DNA from: JOPF133 sp052144935
Lineage (GTDB): Bacteria; Acidobacteriota; Terriglobia; Bryobacterales; Bryobacteraceae
DNA: 34,819 bases
Reading direction: 5' to 3'
Assembly: GCA_052144935.1 (NCBI GenBank)
Contig: JBKQPR010000053.1
Span: forward strand, 1 to 34,819
Shown: in pieces, positions 14,468-22,764 of the stretch
Position numbering within the stretch: position 1 is the first letter of the stretch
Layout: the number at the start of each line of letters is the position of its first letter
Made by a program: the position numbers and the translations under genes
The notes under the pieces: model-generated
What the model saw: the letters and a program-made list of their open reading frames with translations, nothing else
Database searches by the model: none
Told to the model about the DNA's origin: nothing

Positions 14468-16906
14468 GTGCACGAATTCCTCCAAGACCTTCGCTTCGGT
14501 TTGCGGACCCTCTGGAAGAACCCCGCGTTCACCGCCGTCGCGGTTGCCACCCTGGCAATCGGCATTGGCGCGAATACCGCAATCTTCAGTTTCGTGGATG
14601 GCGTGCTGTTGAAGCCGCTTCCTTACGCCGAACCCGGCCGGATCGTGCGGGTACTCGAAAAGCCGCCGGGGGGCGGCCGGAACGGCATCTCTACTCTCAA
14701 TTACCTCGACTGGCAGAAGGACAACACGGTCTTCGATTACATGGCCGCGCAGAGCGGCGGCTCCACCACCCTGACCGGCCACGGCGAACCCGTGCAATTG
14801 CGTGCCGGAGTGGTCTCCCCGCACTATTTCGACATCTTCGGCGTCAAGGCCGTGCTCGGCAGGACCTTCGCGGGCGACGAAGACCAGGCCGGCAAGGACC
14901 ACGTCGTCATCCTCAGCCACCCGCTCTGGGCAACCCAATTCGGCGCCGACCCGCAAATCGCCGGAAGGATCATTCTGCTCGATGGGGAGCCCAACACGGT
15001 GATCGGGGTGCTACCCGCCGGAAGCGCGTTCGACCGGGCCTACAACCAGATCTGGCGGCCCCTGGTTTTCAAGCCTTCCAACATGACGCGCAACTTCCAC
15101 TGGTTCGGCTCCTTTGCCAAGCTGAAGCGCGGGGTGACGCTCGAAGCTGCGCGCGCGCAAATGGACACCATCGGCGCCCGCATCGCGCACGATTATCCCG
15201 ATTCCAACAAAGGATGGGGCGTGAATGTGGAACGCTACTCCGATATCCTGGTCGGCAACCAGGTGCGGCAGTCGCTGTACGTGTTGCTGGCGGCTGTGGG
15301 GATGGTCCTGCTGATCGGCTGCGCCAACCTGGCCAATCTCACGCTGGCGCGCGGCACGGCGCGCGAGCGTGAGGTCGCCATCCGCTCGTCTCTCGGCGCG
15401 GGCCGGTGGCGGCTGATTCGCCAGTTCCTGACTGAGAACGTGCTCCTCTCCCTATTTGGCGGGCTGCTTGGCATCGCCGTGGGGTATGCCACCATGGCCG
15501 GGTTACGGATGGCGGTTCCGCCCTTCACCCTGCCGCGCGAAGCCAACGTCACCATGGACGGCCGGGTGCTGCTGTTCGCTCTGATCCTGTCGGTGTTTAC
15601 CAGTGTCCTGTTTGGCTTGGCGCCGGCCTTGCGCGCCAGCCGCCCGGACCTGGCGGGATCGATGAAAGAGGGCGGCCGCGGCGCCAGCGCGGGAGGCGCC
15701 CGGCAGCGCTTCCGCGGAGCCCTGGTGGTTACTGAAATGGCCCTGGCGTTCGTGCTCCTGACCGCGGCAGGGCTGTTGATTCGCAGTTTCTTTGCCATGC
15801 AGAACGTGGATCCCGGCTTCGATTCGACCAACGTCATCACCGCGGACCTCCCGATCGCTACCAAGCGCTATCCGGATGCCGCCCAGCTCAACAGCTATCT
15901 GCGCCAGATCGAGGACGGCATCGGAAATCTGCCGGGTGTGCGTGGCGTGGCCCTGACTTCCGCGCTGCCCATGGAGGGCTGGGGATATGGAATGCCGTTC
16001 CAGATTTCCGGCCGCCCCATGGTGGACCGCGCCAACCGCCAGGCCTGCTTCTTCAAGATGGTGAGCCCGTCCTACTTCGGCGTGCTCGGGATGAAGCTTC
16101 GCAAAGGCCGTGTGCTCGGCGATCGCGATGTGAAAGGAGCGCCGCCCGCCGCGGTGATCAACGAAACCATGGCCCGCAAGTACTTCCCGAAAGAAGAGCC
16201 GGTGGGGAAACGGATTCTGATCCAGGAGATCGTTCCGGGCAAGACCCAGTTGGGGCCGGAGATCGCTTGGGAAGTGGTGGGTGTGGTGGGCGATGAAAAG
16301 GTCAACGGTCTCGATGACAAGGGAGACAACCCCGGCTTGTACGTCACCAATGAGCAGAGCCCGGTGTACGGTCAGTCGCTGTTGGTACGAACCGCCGTCG
16401 CCCCCTCTTCGCTGCAGCAGGCCATTCGCAAGGCGGTGTACGAAATCAACAAGGACCAGACGCTCACGGATGTCAAAACGCTGGAGGAGATCAAGGCCGA
16501 GTCGGTGGCGTCCGACCGCCTGCAGTCGCTGCTGCTCACGGTGTTCGCGGTCATCGCCATGCTGCTCTCGGCCATCGGAATCTACGGCGTGATCTCGTAT
16601 TCGGTGGTGCAGCGAACGCATGAAATCGGGATCCGCGCGGCCCTGGGGGCGACTACCGGCGATGTCCTGCGGCTGATTCTGCGCGGCGGAATCCTCATGA
16701 GCGGGCTTGGCCTGCTCGTCGGATTCGGCGGCGCCATCGGCCTGACGCGCCTGCTGGAAACGCTGCTCTTCGGAGTGGGTTCTCGCGATCCAGTTACCAT
16801 CGCGGCGGTAGCCGGCATCCTTGGCTCGGTGGCCATCCTGGCTTGTTACATTCCGGCGCGGCGCGCCAGCCGGGTGGACCCGTTGGTGGCCCTGAGATAC
16901 GAGTAA
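14468..16906 (+). CDS. ADOP-type ABC transporter permease (duplicated MacB_PCD-FtsX, no ATPase)
   Basis: An 812-aa membrane protein starting at GTG 14468, 7 nt after AGGAGGG. It has the architecture of the acidobacterial duplicated orphan permease family. An N-terminal segment (FLQDLRFGLRTLWKNPAFTA) is followed by a first transmembrane helix, a periplasmic MacB-like domain (about 60-260) and three FtsX helices (with IGCANLANLTLARGTAREREV). The whole unit then repeats: helix ALVVTEMALAFVLLTAAGLL, a second periplasmic domain, and a second FtsX module with ISYSVVQRTHEIGIRAALGA. The C-terminus ends in the family pattern IPARRASRVDPLVALRYE. No ATPase gene is adjacent, as is usual for this family. 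It is presumed to act in lipoprotein or peptide export, or in mechanotransmission, with an unlinked ATPase; the substrate is unknown. It stops 14 nt from the convergent neighbour's stop. Confidence 0.95.
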   Translation: MHEFLQDLRFGLRTLWKNPAFTAVAVATLAIGIGANTAIFSFVDGVLLKPLPYAEPGRIVRVLEKPPGGGRNGISTLNYLDWQKDNTVFDYMAAQSGGSTTLTGHGEPVQLRAGVVSPHYFDIFGVKAVLGRTFAGDEDQAGKDHVVILSHPLWATQFGADPQIAGRIILLDGEPNTVIGVLPAGSAFDRAYNQIWRPLVFKPSNMTRNFHWFGSFAKLKRGVTLEAARAQMDTIGARIAHDYPDSNKGWGVNVERYSDILVGNQVRQSLYVLLAAVGMVLLIGCANLANLTLARGTAREREVAIRSSLGAGRWRLIRQFLTENVLLSLFGGLLGIAVGYATMAGLRMAVPPFTLPREANVTMDGRVLLFALILSVFTSVLFGLAPALRASRPDLAGSMKEGGRGASAGGARQRFRGALVVTEMALAFVLLTAAGLLIRSFFAMQNVDPGFDSTNVITADLPIATKRYPDAAQLNSYLRQIEDGIGNLPGVRGVALTSALPMEGWGYGMPFQISGRPMVDRANRQACFFKMVSPSYFGVLGMKLRKGRVLGDRDVKGAPPAAVINETMARKYFPKEEPVGKRILIQEIVPGKTQLGPEIAWEVVGVVGDEKVNGLDDKGDNPGLYVTNEQSPVYGQSLLVRTAVAPSSLQQAIRKAVYEINKDQTLTDVKTLEEIKAESVASDRLQSLLLTVFAVIAMLLSAIGIYGVISYSVVQRTHEIGIRAALGATTGDVLRLILRGGILMSGLGLLVGFGGAIGLTRLLETLLFGVGSRDPVTIAAVAGILGSVAILACYIPARRASRVDPLVALRYE

Positions 16907-16920
16907 GCGGCGCGCACCGG

Positions 16921-17781
16921 TTACGCCGTCGCTTCAATCAGCCGGGCCACCTGCCGCCGCATTTCCTCCATTGGGAAGTACACGCGTTCTCCGTGACCCG
17001 GCAGCACCCACTCAAATCGAAATCGCTCCAGCAGCGCGACCGATTGCACCTGGCGCTCCCAGGAGTACCAGCAGACGCTGCGCGAGGCCGTCAGGCGGCC
17101 GCGATGGCGGCTCCACCAGATGTGATCGCCGCTGAACAGAAAGCGCTCGCCCGCCAGCAGCGCGCAATGGCCGCGCGTGTGGCCCGGGGTGGGGATCGCT
17201 AGGAAGCCTGGCGCCAGTTCCAGCGGGGCCATGCCATCGATGACGCGCTCGGCATCCGGCTGGGCGGACAACTCCAGCCGATGGATGATGCGGCCGGCGC
17301 GGAAACGCCTGGCATATTTATCGGCGTCGGCAACATCGTCGCGGTGCGTCAGGAAGATGTGGCGCACCCCACCGAGCTCTTCGAAACGGCGTGCCAGGCG
17401 CTCCACGTAGCGCGGCGCATCGATCAGCCAGTTGCCACCGGGATGCTCCAGGAAGTAGCTGTTCCCGCCGAATGACTTCGGCGAGTTGAAGCCGCAATAC
17501 GACACGCCGTCCGCGAGCGGCATCGGAAACGCGGCCACCGCTTCGGCCACACGCTCTTTCCCGGCCGTGCCGATCGATCCGGTGGGGCAGGCCACCAGCG
17601 CGCGCAACGCCGCGAGTTGTTCGGCGGGATCGCGCGGCTGCAGTTTCACGAAAGAGGAGTTGCCGGTTTCGCCGAAGACCGTGGGCGCAAGCTGGCGGCA
17701 GGTATCGCAATCGATGCACGTGGCATCCACGAATATCGGCCCCTCCACGTTTTCGGGCAGAGCGCGCGCCCGGTCCGCCAT
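16921..17781 (-). CDS. Ferredoxin-fused metallo-beta-lactamase-fold protein
   Basis: A 286-aa two-domain protein. The N-terminus carries a [4Fe-4S]-type cluster motif: C22-I-D-C25-D-T-C28 and C65-P, in the spacing of small ferredoxins. The rest is a metallo-beta-lactamase-like hydrolase: LTHRDDVADADKY (144-156) where THxHxDH is usual, then GHTRGH, SGDH and LPGHGER. Thus the first metal motif is altered while the later His/Asp ligands remain. Similar ferredoxin-MBL fusions with a 'HRDDVADH' motif exist in cyanobacteria and plants (recalled, not checked); their reaction is not established to my knowledge. The frame extends to ATG 17805, overlapping the upstream gene by 20 nt. I prefer ATG 17781, which leaves a 4-nt gap and gives a family-like N-terminus. 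It is the last gene of a three-gene run. Confidence 0.85.
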   Translation of the reverse strand: MADRARALPENVEGPIFVDATCIDCDTCRQLAPTVFGETGNSSFVKLQPRDPAEQLAALRALVACPTGSIGTAGKERVAEAVAAFPMPLADGVSYCGFNSPKSFGGNSYFLEHPGGNWLIDAPRYVERLARRFEELGGVRHIFLTHRDDVADADKYARRFRAGRIIHRLELSAQPDAERVIDGMAPLELAPGFLAIPTPGHTRGHCALLAGERFLFSGDHIWWSRHRGRLTASRSVCWYSWERQVQSVALLERFRFEWVLPGHGERVYFPMEEMRRQVARLIEATA

Positions 17782-17785
17782 ACCT

Positions 17786-18472
17786 TCAGGATCGCACGGC
17801 GCCATCCGCGGCCGCCATCGCGCGGATGTCCCGGCTTTCCAGAACCCGCAGGGGAGCGCCGTTTCGCGCCACCGCGAGCATGGCGCGGCCGATCTGTTCA
17901 GTGGTCAGGACGTAGGCCGGAAAGGCCCACCGCGCCACCGGCAGCAGCGGTTTCGCAAGCGCGTAGAACCAGCGATACGCGGCCGTCTTGGACTTGACCC
18001 CGTGGAGCGGTTCAATGACGCCGGGCCGGAACATGTACGCGGCTTGAAACGGCAGACGCATCAGCGCGTTTTCGGTTTTGCCCTTGACCCGCGCCCACAT
18101 GACCCGCCCATGTTCCGTGCTGTCCGTGCCGGCGCCCGAAACATAGATGAAGGTCATGTGAGGATTGAGACGCGATAAGGTCCCCGCCGCGGCCATCGTC
18201 ATCCCATAGGTCACGCGTTCATAGTCGGCCTCTGTCATTCCGGCCGACGACACGCCCAGGCACCAGAAGCAGGCATCCCAGCCGGAAAGAGCGGTCTCGA
18301 TGGAGCCGTAATCCCACAGGTCCGCGTGCACCGTCTCGCGCAGCTTGGGGTGTGGCACTCCCACCGCGGTCCGGCCCACGGTCTGAACCAGCGGAACATC
18401 GGGATCCAGCAGGCATTCCCGCAAGACACCCTGTCCCACCATGCCCGTGGCGCCGAAAAACAGGACCTTCAT
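17786..18472 (-). CDS. NAD(P)-binding atypical short-chain dehydrogenase (epimerase-like)
   Basis: A 228-aa protein read from ATG 18472. It opens straight into a Rossmann fold, MKVLFFGATGMVGQGVLREC, with the nucleotide loop GATGMVGQG, an Arg after strand 2 (VGRTAV) and an acidic DLWDY segment. FIYVSGAGTDS occupies the usual Ser position, but the classical YxxxK pair is not evident (VMWARVKGKTEN is in that region). That makes it an atypical SDR/NmrA-like protein, which may be a redox enzyme or a redox sensor. An upstream TTG (18493) is in frame but less plausible; GGAAGGG lies about 12 nt before the chosen ATG. It starts 33 nt after the DinB-like gene and ends 4 nt before the ferredoxin-MBL gene, so the three are probably co-transcribed. 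Confidence 0.82.
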   Translation of the reverse strand: MKVLFFGATGMVGQGVLRECLLDPDVPLVQTVGRTAVGVPHPKLRETVHADLWDYGSIETALSGWDACFWCLGVSSAGMTEADYERVTYGMTMAAAGTLSRLNPHMTFIYVSGAGTDSTEHGRVMWARVKGKTENALMRLPFQAAYMFRPGVIEPLHGVKSKTAAYRWFYALAKPLLPVARWAFPAYVLTTEQIGRAMLAVARNGAPLRVLESRDIRAMAAADGAVRS

Positions 18473-18505
18473 GCGCGGCCGTTTCCCTTCCAACAGCTTG
18501 CTCTT

Positions 18506-19060
18506 CTAAAAGACGTAGTCCGGCGGCTTGATGCCCTTGACGCGCAGGTAGACTTCCGCTTGTCCCCGATGATGCGCCGTGTGCGTGAAATAGGCCCATA
18601 GCCATTCGAACGCCGTCATCTTGCGGTTCGCCGGGCCCACCACCTCGTTCAGCTTTTCGGGCGTCATCGAGCGAACCGCCTGGTTGCAGAAGTCGAACGT
18701 GCTCCCGAGAAACTGAATGGCGCTGTCCTTATCGACGTCCGCCTTCTCATCGCGCACCTCCTGGGAAATCTTCGCCGGAACCGCCGGCCGCGGGAGTCCG
18801 CTGGCATTGGCGCAGGCGCCCAGGTTGGCGCCGGCGATCTGGATCATCAATTGGCCGAAACTCAGTTCTTCGGGCACCGGCTTGAAACCGTAGCTCTCGG
18901 CCGGCATCAGCTTGGCCACGGCGATGGTGAAGTCGGCGGTGACTTTCCAGTGCTTGACGAGCGCGTCTTTGACCGTGGTTGGGACGGTAGTGGGGGCGGC
19001 GGTGTTTTGGGCGAGCGCCGGAAGGGCCAGCGCGAAAATGAACAGGATTTTCGTTTTCAT
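18506..19060 (-). CDS. DinB-like four-helix protein with signal peptide
   Basis: A 184-aa protein from ATG 19060, with a clear signal peptide (MKTKILFIFALALPALAQN), so it is predicted to be periplasmic. The body has the DinB/YfiT pattern: an N-terminal helix with KHWKVTADF, the helix LSFGQLMIQIAGAN, and the C-terminal helix YFTHTAHHRGQAEVYLR. DinB proteins hold a metal with three His residues. Here the C-terminal pair (H160, H164) is kept, but the first ligand position in LMIQIAG is Gln74, so the site is altered. Upstream in-frame ATGs at 19072 and 19087 would only lengthen the leader. Many DinB relatives are thiol-dependent transferases, but a function cannot be assigned here. It is first in the run with the SDR and ferredoxin-MBL genes. 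Confidence 0.82.
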   Translation of the reverse strand: MKTKILFIFALALPALAQNTAAPTTVPTTVKDALVKHWKVTADFTIAVAKLMPAESYGFKPVPEELSFGQLMIQIAGANLGACANASGLPRPAVPAKISQEVRDEKADVDKDSAIQFLGSTFDFCNQAVRSMTPEKLNEVVGPANRKMTAFEWLWAYFTHTAHHRGQAEVYLRVKGIKPPDYVF

Positions 19061-19165
19061 GAGTTGGCGCATGGAACTACAATTCATATCGCAAATGCGG
19101 TACCGGGGACAACTCTGCGGGACGCGGATTCACCGCCATTTGACGCCGTTCCGATTGCACAAGCA

Positions 19166-19651
19166 TCACGTTTTGCTTTTGCGGCTCCTCCGATCGTGGT
19201 CATCGCCAGGTCTGACACCGCAAGAAGCAGGCGTATGGCGAAGCAAGTGGGCGTGAGTTTCGGGGTCTCTGTAGACAGCGCCTCTGGGGCGGCTGATGAT
19301 CCTCGCGTTCTTGAAATCTCCCGCCAATCCATTATCGAGAGTGGCGAGGGTACGGGCGCCGCTCAGGATCGCCAGGGCCAAAATATGGCGGTCATTGGAC
19401 ACGCAGAGTCCGCTGGCGTGGAGTCGAACCTCCTCTTGCCGGAGCCCGCCTGCGTCGACCGAGCGCAACCTACCCGCTTGCTCCAGCCGAACCAGCAATC
19501 GTCTCACTTCGGCGTGCTTTGCCAGTTCCTCGCGGAGCTTCCCTGCGGCTACAAGCCGTGGGTCCCCCCGATCCCCAAGAAGCCAGCGGCTTACTGCATG
19601 CGGCTGCGCCAGAAACTGCGCCGCTACGTTGGCATCGACAATCAGGCACAC
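19166..19651 (-). CDS. PIN-domain nuclease coupled to an AAA ATPase
   Basis: A 161-aa protein whose GTG start lies one base after the stop of the upstream ATPase gene (TGA-A-GTG), so the two are almost certainly translated together. It has the PIN acidic residues in order: D6 in CLIVDANVA, E42 in KLREELAKH, D87 in VSNDRHILALAILSG and D106 in ARTLATLDNGLAGDFKN. These should bind two Mg/Mn ions for RNA (or DNA) cleavage. Classical VapC toxins are paired with a small VapB antitoxin; none is present here. The partner is instead a 460-aa SMC/ABC-like ATPase. The last 25 residues (GVRPGDDHDRRSRKSKT) are basic and polar and could be a tail or a small frameshift effect. A role as the effector of a defence-like module is inference. 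Confidence 0.8.
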   Translation of the reverse strand: MCLIVDANVAAQFLAQPHAVSRWLLGDRGDPRLVAAGKLREELAKHAEVRRLLVRLEQAGRLRSVDAGGLRQEEVRLHASGLCVSNDRHILALAILSGARTLATLDNGLAGDFKNARIISRPRGAVYRDPETHAHLLRHTPASCGVRPGDDHDRRSRKSKT

Positions 19652-19652
19652 T

Positions 19653-21035
19653 TCATATACCCAAGAGATCCCGCTCCTCGTTTAGGAAGAACTGCCGGTA
19701 TCCAGGCGGCGGGTTGGTGATGCCGCCGTTCGCATCGAGCTCCAGGTTATGGATCTTCGCTCCGTGCTCCAACCGCTCGAAGTAGAGCAGGGAAACGTCC
19801 TGGGGATCGAGTTGCTTGCGGCGGACCTCCATCCGGATGCGATCTACGAGGTAATCGCTGTGAGTCTCGATGACAAACCGTCCGCTTTTGTTCGCTTGCC
19901 TGGCGAAGAAACTTCCCAACTCCGCCTGCGCCTTGGGATGCAAGTGCACCTCTGGCTGCTGAAGCAGAAAGAATTGAGAACCGGAAGCCCGCTGTAACGT
20001 GTCTACGAGGATCGGGAGGGCCTGACTTACTCCGTAGCCTACATCGATCAGGTTGAACGCGGGGCCGCCGGTCTTGATGCCGATCTGGAACGGGTCGCTC
20101 TCCTTCCTCCCTTTGTTGACGATTTCGATCCCTTCAAACAGACCCGATTTCCGACCGAACTCCTGCAACGCCGATTGCAGCGCCGTCCATGGCTGCGTTG
20201 CAGCCGATCTTGACAGGATAGCCAGAAACATCGGAATATGTGACCCTTCCGGTTTCGGTTCCGCAATGACCGGGTCGTAGGTCCGCTGCGGACTGGTCCG
20301 GATTGGCGCAAAAGCGTAAGGGCGGTGCATAAACTCCTTCTGAATCGCCTTCAGCGCACTTCCCAAGGACTCGAAGTCGGACTCGGCGAGCGCCGTCTCG
20401 CCCCATAAGCCACCAGTATCCTGAATCGTGTTACGAACCGCATCTGCGACGCGAGCCGACCAAGCGGGGGCGGACATCTGTGGCCAGAGGTCGAACGTGA
20501 AAGATTTCCTCATCAGGTCGCCGATGTTGACCCTGCGGCCGGCGGGCGGTTGGGGCCATGAATCATGAAACGGCGATGGCCACACTGGAACTTCGGTTTT
20601 GCCGCGGGGACCTTCCAGGGCTATCGAGGGCTGCTCGGTGTCGCTGCCACTCTTCACCTCAAGGACCAGATTCCCTGCCATAAGCCGCACCTTGTGAAGC
20701 GAAGGCTGCCCATGCTCAGACACGAACTCTTGACAGATCGACTGGGGATGGTTATCGGCGTCGAGTTCGATTGCCAGTGAAAACGACCCTGCACGCCCCG
20801 CGCGCCGTCCACGGTAGGATGCGATCTGGTCATAAGCCCCCAGTAAGAACGGCGGTTCGTTGAAGGGGAGGTCTTTACCCACCCCCTGACTGATCGCGTG
20901 AGCGATCTGGCAGAGAGCCAGAAAAGTAGTCTTACCCGAGCTGTTTTCGCCCACCAGGAGCGTAATCGGACGAATCACCGCCTCCTGGGGCTCGGAAAAA
21001 CAGCGGATTCCTTCGAACCGTAGACGCAGTGCCAT
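19653..21035 (-). CDS. SMC/ABC-like AAA ATPase (AAA_15/DUF3696-type) upstream of the PIN nuclease
   Basis: A 460-aa protein. The N-terminus is the usual opening of recombination-type ATPases (LRFEGIRCFSEPQEAVIRP), leading to Walker A LLVGENSSGKTTF (GENSSGKT at 29-36). A long insert (about 60-320) includes the common HRPYAFAPIRTSP motif of this group. The ABC-like signature GYGVSQALPILV is near 333-344, Walker B FFLLQQPEVHLHP is at 355-367, and the His switch ETHSDYLVDRI is at 390-400. The C-terminal GYRQFFLNEERDLLG resembles the tail of DUF3696-bearing ATPases. No TOPRIM domain follows, so it is not a complete OLD nuclease; the nuclease is the separate PIN protein immediately downstream. It begins 57 nt after the isomerase-like gene on the same strand. 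Comparable ATPase-plus-effector pairs include Septu, PARIS and Gabija defence systems. Confidence 0.88.
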   Translation of the reverse strand: MALRLRFEGIRCFSEPQEAVIRPITLLVGENSSGKTTFLALCQIAHAISQGVGKDLPFNEPPFLLGAYDQIASYRGRRAGRAGSFSLAIELDADNHPQSICQEFVSEHGQPSLHKVRLMAGNLVLEVKSGSDTEQPSIALEGPRGKTEVPVWPSPFHDSWPQPPAGRRVNIGDLMRKSFTFDLWPQMSAPAWSARVADAVRNTIQDTGGLWGETALAESDFESLGSALKAIQKEFMHRPYAFAPIRTSPQRTYDPVIAEPKPEGSHIPMFLAILSRSAATQPWTALQSALQEFGRKSGLFEGIEIVNKGRKESDPFQIGIKTGGPAFNLIDVGYGVSQALPILVDTLQRASGSQFFLLQQPEVHLHPKAQAELGSFFARQANKSGRFVIETHSDYLVDRIRMEVRRKQLDPQDVSLLYFERLEHGAKIHNLELDANGGITNPPPGYRQFFLNEERDLLGI

Positions 21036-21091
21036 GGCCAGAGTTCAGGATAACGCGAACACCCCGTCCGCTTCCGCCGACCCGCCCGCCC

Positions 21092-22018
21092 TTACTTCGG
21101 CGCGCCCACCCCATAAGCCACGTTCAATTGCTTGCGCACAAAGTCGATATCATGGCGCAGGGCGGCCGTGAGAGACTGCGGCTGGTAGTCCATTTGAATC
21201 GTGACAGGGCCGGTGAAATGAACGCGGGCCAGGGTGGAAAAGAACGCCGTCCAATCCACCATCCCTTCGCCCAACGGGCAAGGCGTCATTTTCCAGACGG
21301 CGCCGTCTTTCGCCCAGTAGAAGTCGCGCACCGACACGGCCTTCAGCCGCGGGGCGGCCAGCCGTAGCGCGATGGCCCAGCCGCCGCCTCCTCCTTCCGC
21401 GGTGGCGTTGCCGATGTCGAAATCCCAACCCGCGGTCTTCGGATCGAGGGCGCGCAGGATCATGTTCATGTCCCACGCGGCCGCGCCCACGTGGTCGCCG
21501 GTGAGGTTTTGGATCGCCACCGACATTTTGGCCGCGCGCGCGATGTTAGCCAGGCTGAATACGTCGCGCTGCACCTCATTCAGGCGCGCCTCGATGTCGG
21601 GCGCGTTGGCGTAGCGCCACGTCCCCGATCGGAACAGCGGCACGCCCATTTCGCTGCACACGCCCAGCACGGTGCGGATGGTGGCGTCGGTGAGGTTCAC
21701 GTATTGCGTGCTGATGATGGGCACGTCCAGCCCCACGCCGGTGATGGCTTCCACCGAGCGGAACATTTCCAGCCCCGCATTCGCCGGGTTGACGTGCCCG
21801 CCGGGGAACACCGTCAGGTTGACGCCATCCACGCCCGTGTCGCGCAGCATCAGGCCCAGCTCGTCGTACGCAACTTTGCCGAGGATTTGGGAATACACGC
21901 AGATGCCGGGGCTGCTGCGAACCTTGGGACCATTGGCGGTGTGGGGCGTCTGCGCGCTCGCGGGGCGGGTGACGGCGGCGGCCGCGCATGCCAGAAGTTG
22001 CCGCCTGCTGAGTGTCAT
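21092..22018 (-). CDS. Tat-exported sugar phosphate isomerase/epimerase-like TIM-barrel protein
   Basis: A 308-aa protein from ATG 22018 with a twin-arginine signal (MTLSRRQLLACAAAAVTRPASA). The body is an AP-endonuclease-2/xylose-isomerase-like TIM barrel: strand and loop GVDGVNLTVFPGGHVNP, then VPIISTQYVNL, SVAIQNLTGDHVG, WDFDIGNATAEGG and the C-terminal VTIQMDYQP. Acidic and His residues at strand ends (E/D/H) suit a metal-dependent isomerase. Exported members occur with Gfo/Idh/MocA oxidoreductases in sugar catabolism in Acidobacteria; the 5159 gene here is an example of that partner class, though it is 15 kb away. The frame is open upstream to 22111, but those codons lie over the next gene's end and lack a Tat motif. 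TACAAT lies 13 nt upstream. Confidence 0.87.
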   Translation of the reverse strand: MTLSRRQLLACAAAAVTRPASAQTPHTANGPKVRSSPGICVYSQILGKVAYDELGLMLRDTGVDGVNLTVFPGGHVNPANAGLEMFRSVEAITGVGLDVPIISTQYVNLTDATIRTVLGVCSEMGVPLFRSGTWRYANAPDIEARLNEVQRDVFSLANIARAAKMSVAIQNLTGDHVGAAAWDMNMILRALDPKTAGWDFDIGNATAEGGGGGWAIALRLAAPRLKAVSVRDFYWAKDGAVWKMTPCPLGEGMVDWTAFFSTLARVHFTGPVTIQMDYQPQSLTAALRHDIDFVRKQLNVAYGVGAPK

Positions 22019-22029
22019 GTCGGCTGCCA

Positions 22030-22764
22030 CTATTGTAGTGTACCGCCCGGCTTTTTCCTGGCGGTGGCCAGCGCTTTCGAGAGCACCGCCTCGTGGTTGC
22101 CGGTGGCCCATTGCTGCAGGGTGTCCACGTAGTCCAGTCCGGCGATGCGGCCCGCCAGCAGGAACGGCGGCAGTGCATCGCCGGGAGTCTTCCAGCGGGC
22201 CATCTCGACGACCGCGGGCAGGGCGCGCTCCCGGATCAGCTCCAGAGCGGGGTGCTCTCCGAGGCCGGGGATCCCTCCGGGGCCGGGGAGCCTTCCGGGG
22301 CCGGCCGCGTCGGTCAGGGCCAGCAGCGCCTTCACGGATTCCACGCGGTCGCTACGCACGATCGAGTTGAGCAACTCCACGAACCAGGTGGCCGGAATGC
22401 GCAAGCCCAGAGCGGGCTGCTTGGAAGCCAGCACGGCGATCGCGGTGAGGGAACCGAGGGCATTGGCGCGGACCGCTTCATCGGGGTCCTGAAGGGCGTA
22501 TTGCAGATCGTCGATCGCGTCCGCCTTGTTGGGTGCGTAGCCGATGAGGGCGGCGGCCATGGCGCGCTGGCCGGCTCCCGATGCGTTTCGCAGCACATCG
22601 CGCAGCACCTTCAGATTCGCCGGGGTCATTTCGAGGAAGCGCTTCTGGAAGGCCCACGCCTGGGGATCGTCCATCAGCGCATGGCCGGCGCTGAGATCCT
22701 CGCCGGCGCGGCCCTGGGCGGCGGCGCTCTCCACCGCGGCCAGAAAGCCGCCGTAGGTTTCCAC
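22030..22764 (-). CDS. HEAT-repeat-like protein, 3' part of a gene split by an in-frame TAA
   Basis: This frame (GTG at 22764, 244 aa if started there) is in the same phase as the fragment at 22834-23112; only the TAA at 22834-22836 separates them. The region is alpha-helical with HEAT/PBS-like pairs, such as RAMAAALIGYAPNKADAIDD and EAVRANALGSLTAIAVLASK, followed by a Gly/Pro loop from an 18-bp repeat (GRLPGPGGIPGLGEHP). It has no signal peptide of its own. The continuous frame across the TAA reads FIGI-stop-ERGAPHAAFRSDP, which looks like uninterrupted protein with one codon changed, plausibly GAA to TAA. The split product may still be made by re-initiation at the GTG, but more likely the gene is damaged or the base is a sequencing error. 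Function unknown. Confidence 0.65.
   Translation of the reverse strand: METYGGFLAAVESAAAQGRAGEDLSAGHALMDDPQAWAFQKRFLEMTPANLKVLRDVLRNASGAGQRAMAAALIGYAPNKADAIDDLQYALQDPDEAVRANALGSLTAIAVLASKQPALGLRIPATWFVELLNSIVRSDRVESVKALLALTDAAGPGRLPGPGGIPGLGEHPALELIRERALPAVVEMARWKTPGDALPPFLLAGRIAGLDYVDTLQQWATGNHEAVLSKALATARKKPGGTLQ
22032..22037 (-). promoter_or_regulatory. -10-like hexamer of the Tat isomerase-like gene
   Basis: TACAAT (5/6) on the minus strand, 13 nt before the ATG at 22018 and overlapping the end of the preceding gene. It implies a short leader. No -35 match. Confidence 0.35.

Noticed and set aside
13982..14956. 324-codon minus-strand open frame containing a 24-residue repeat
   Set aside because: The repeat is the 72-bp DNA tandem repeat read in one frame; the rest is antisense to the regulator and the permease.
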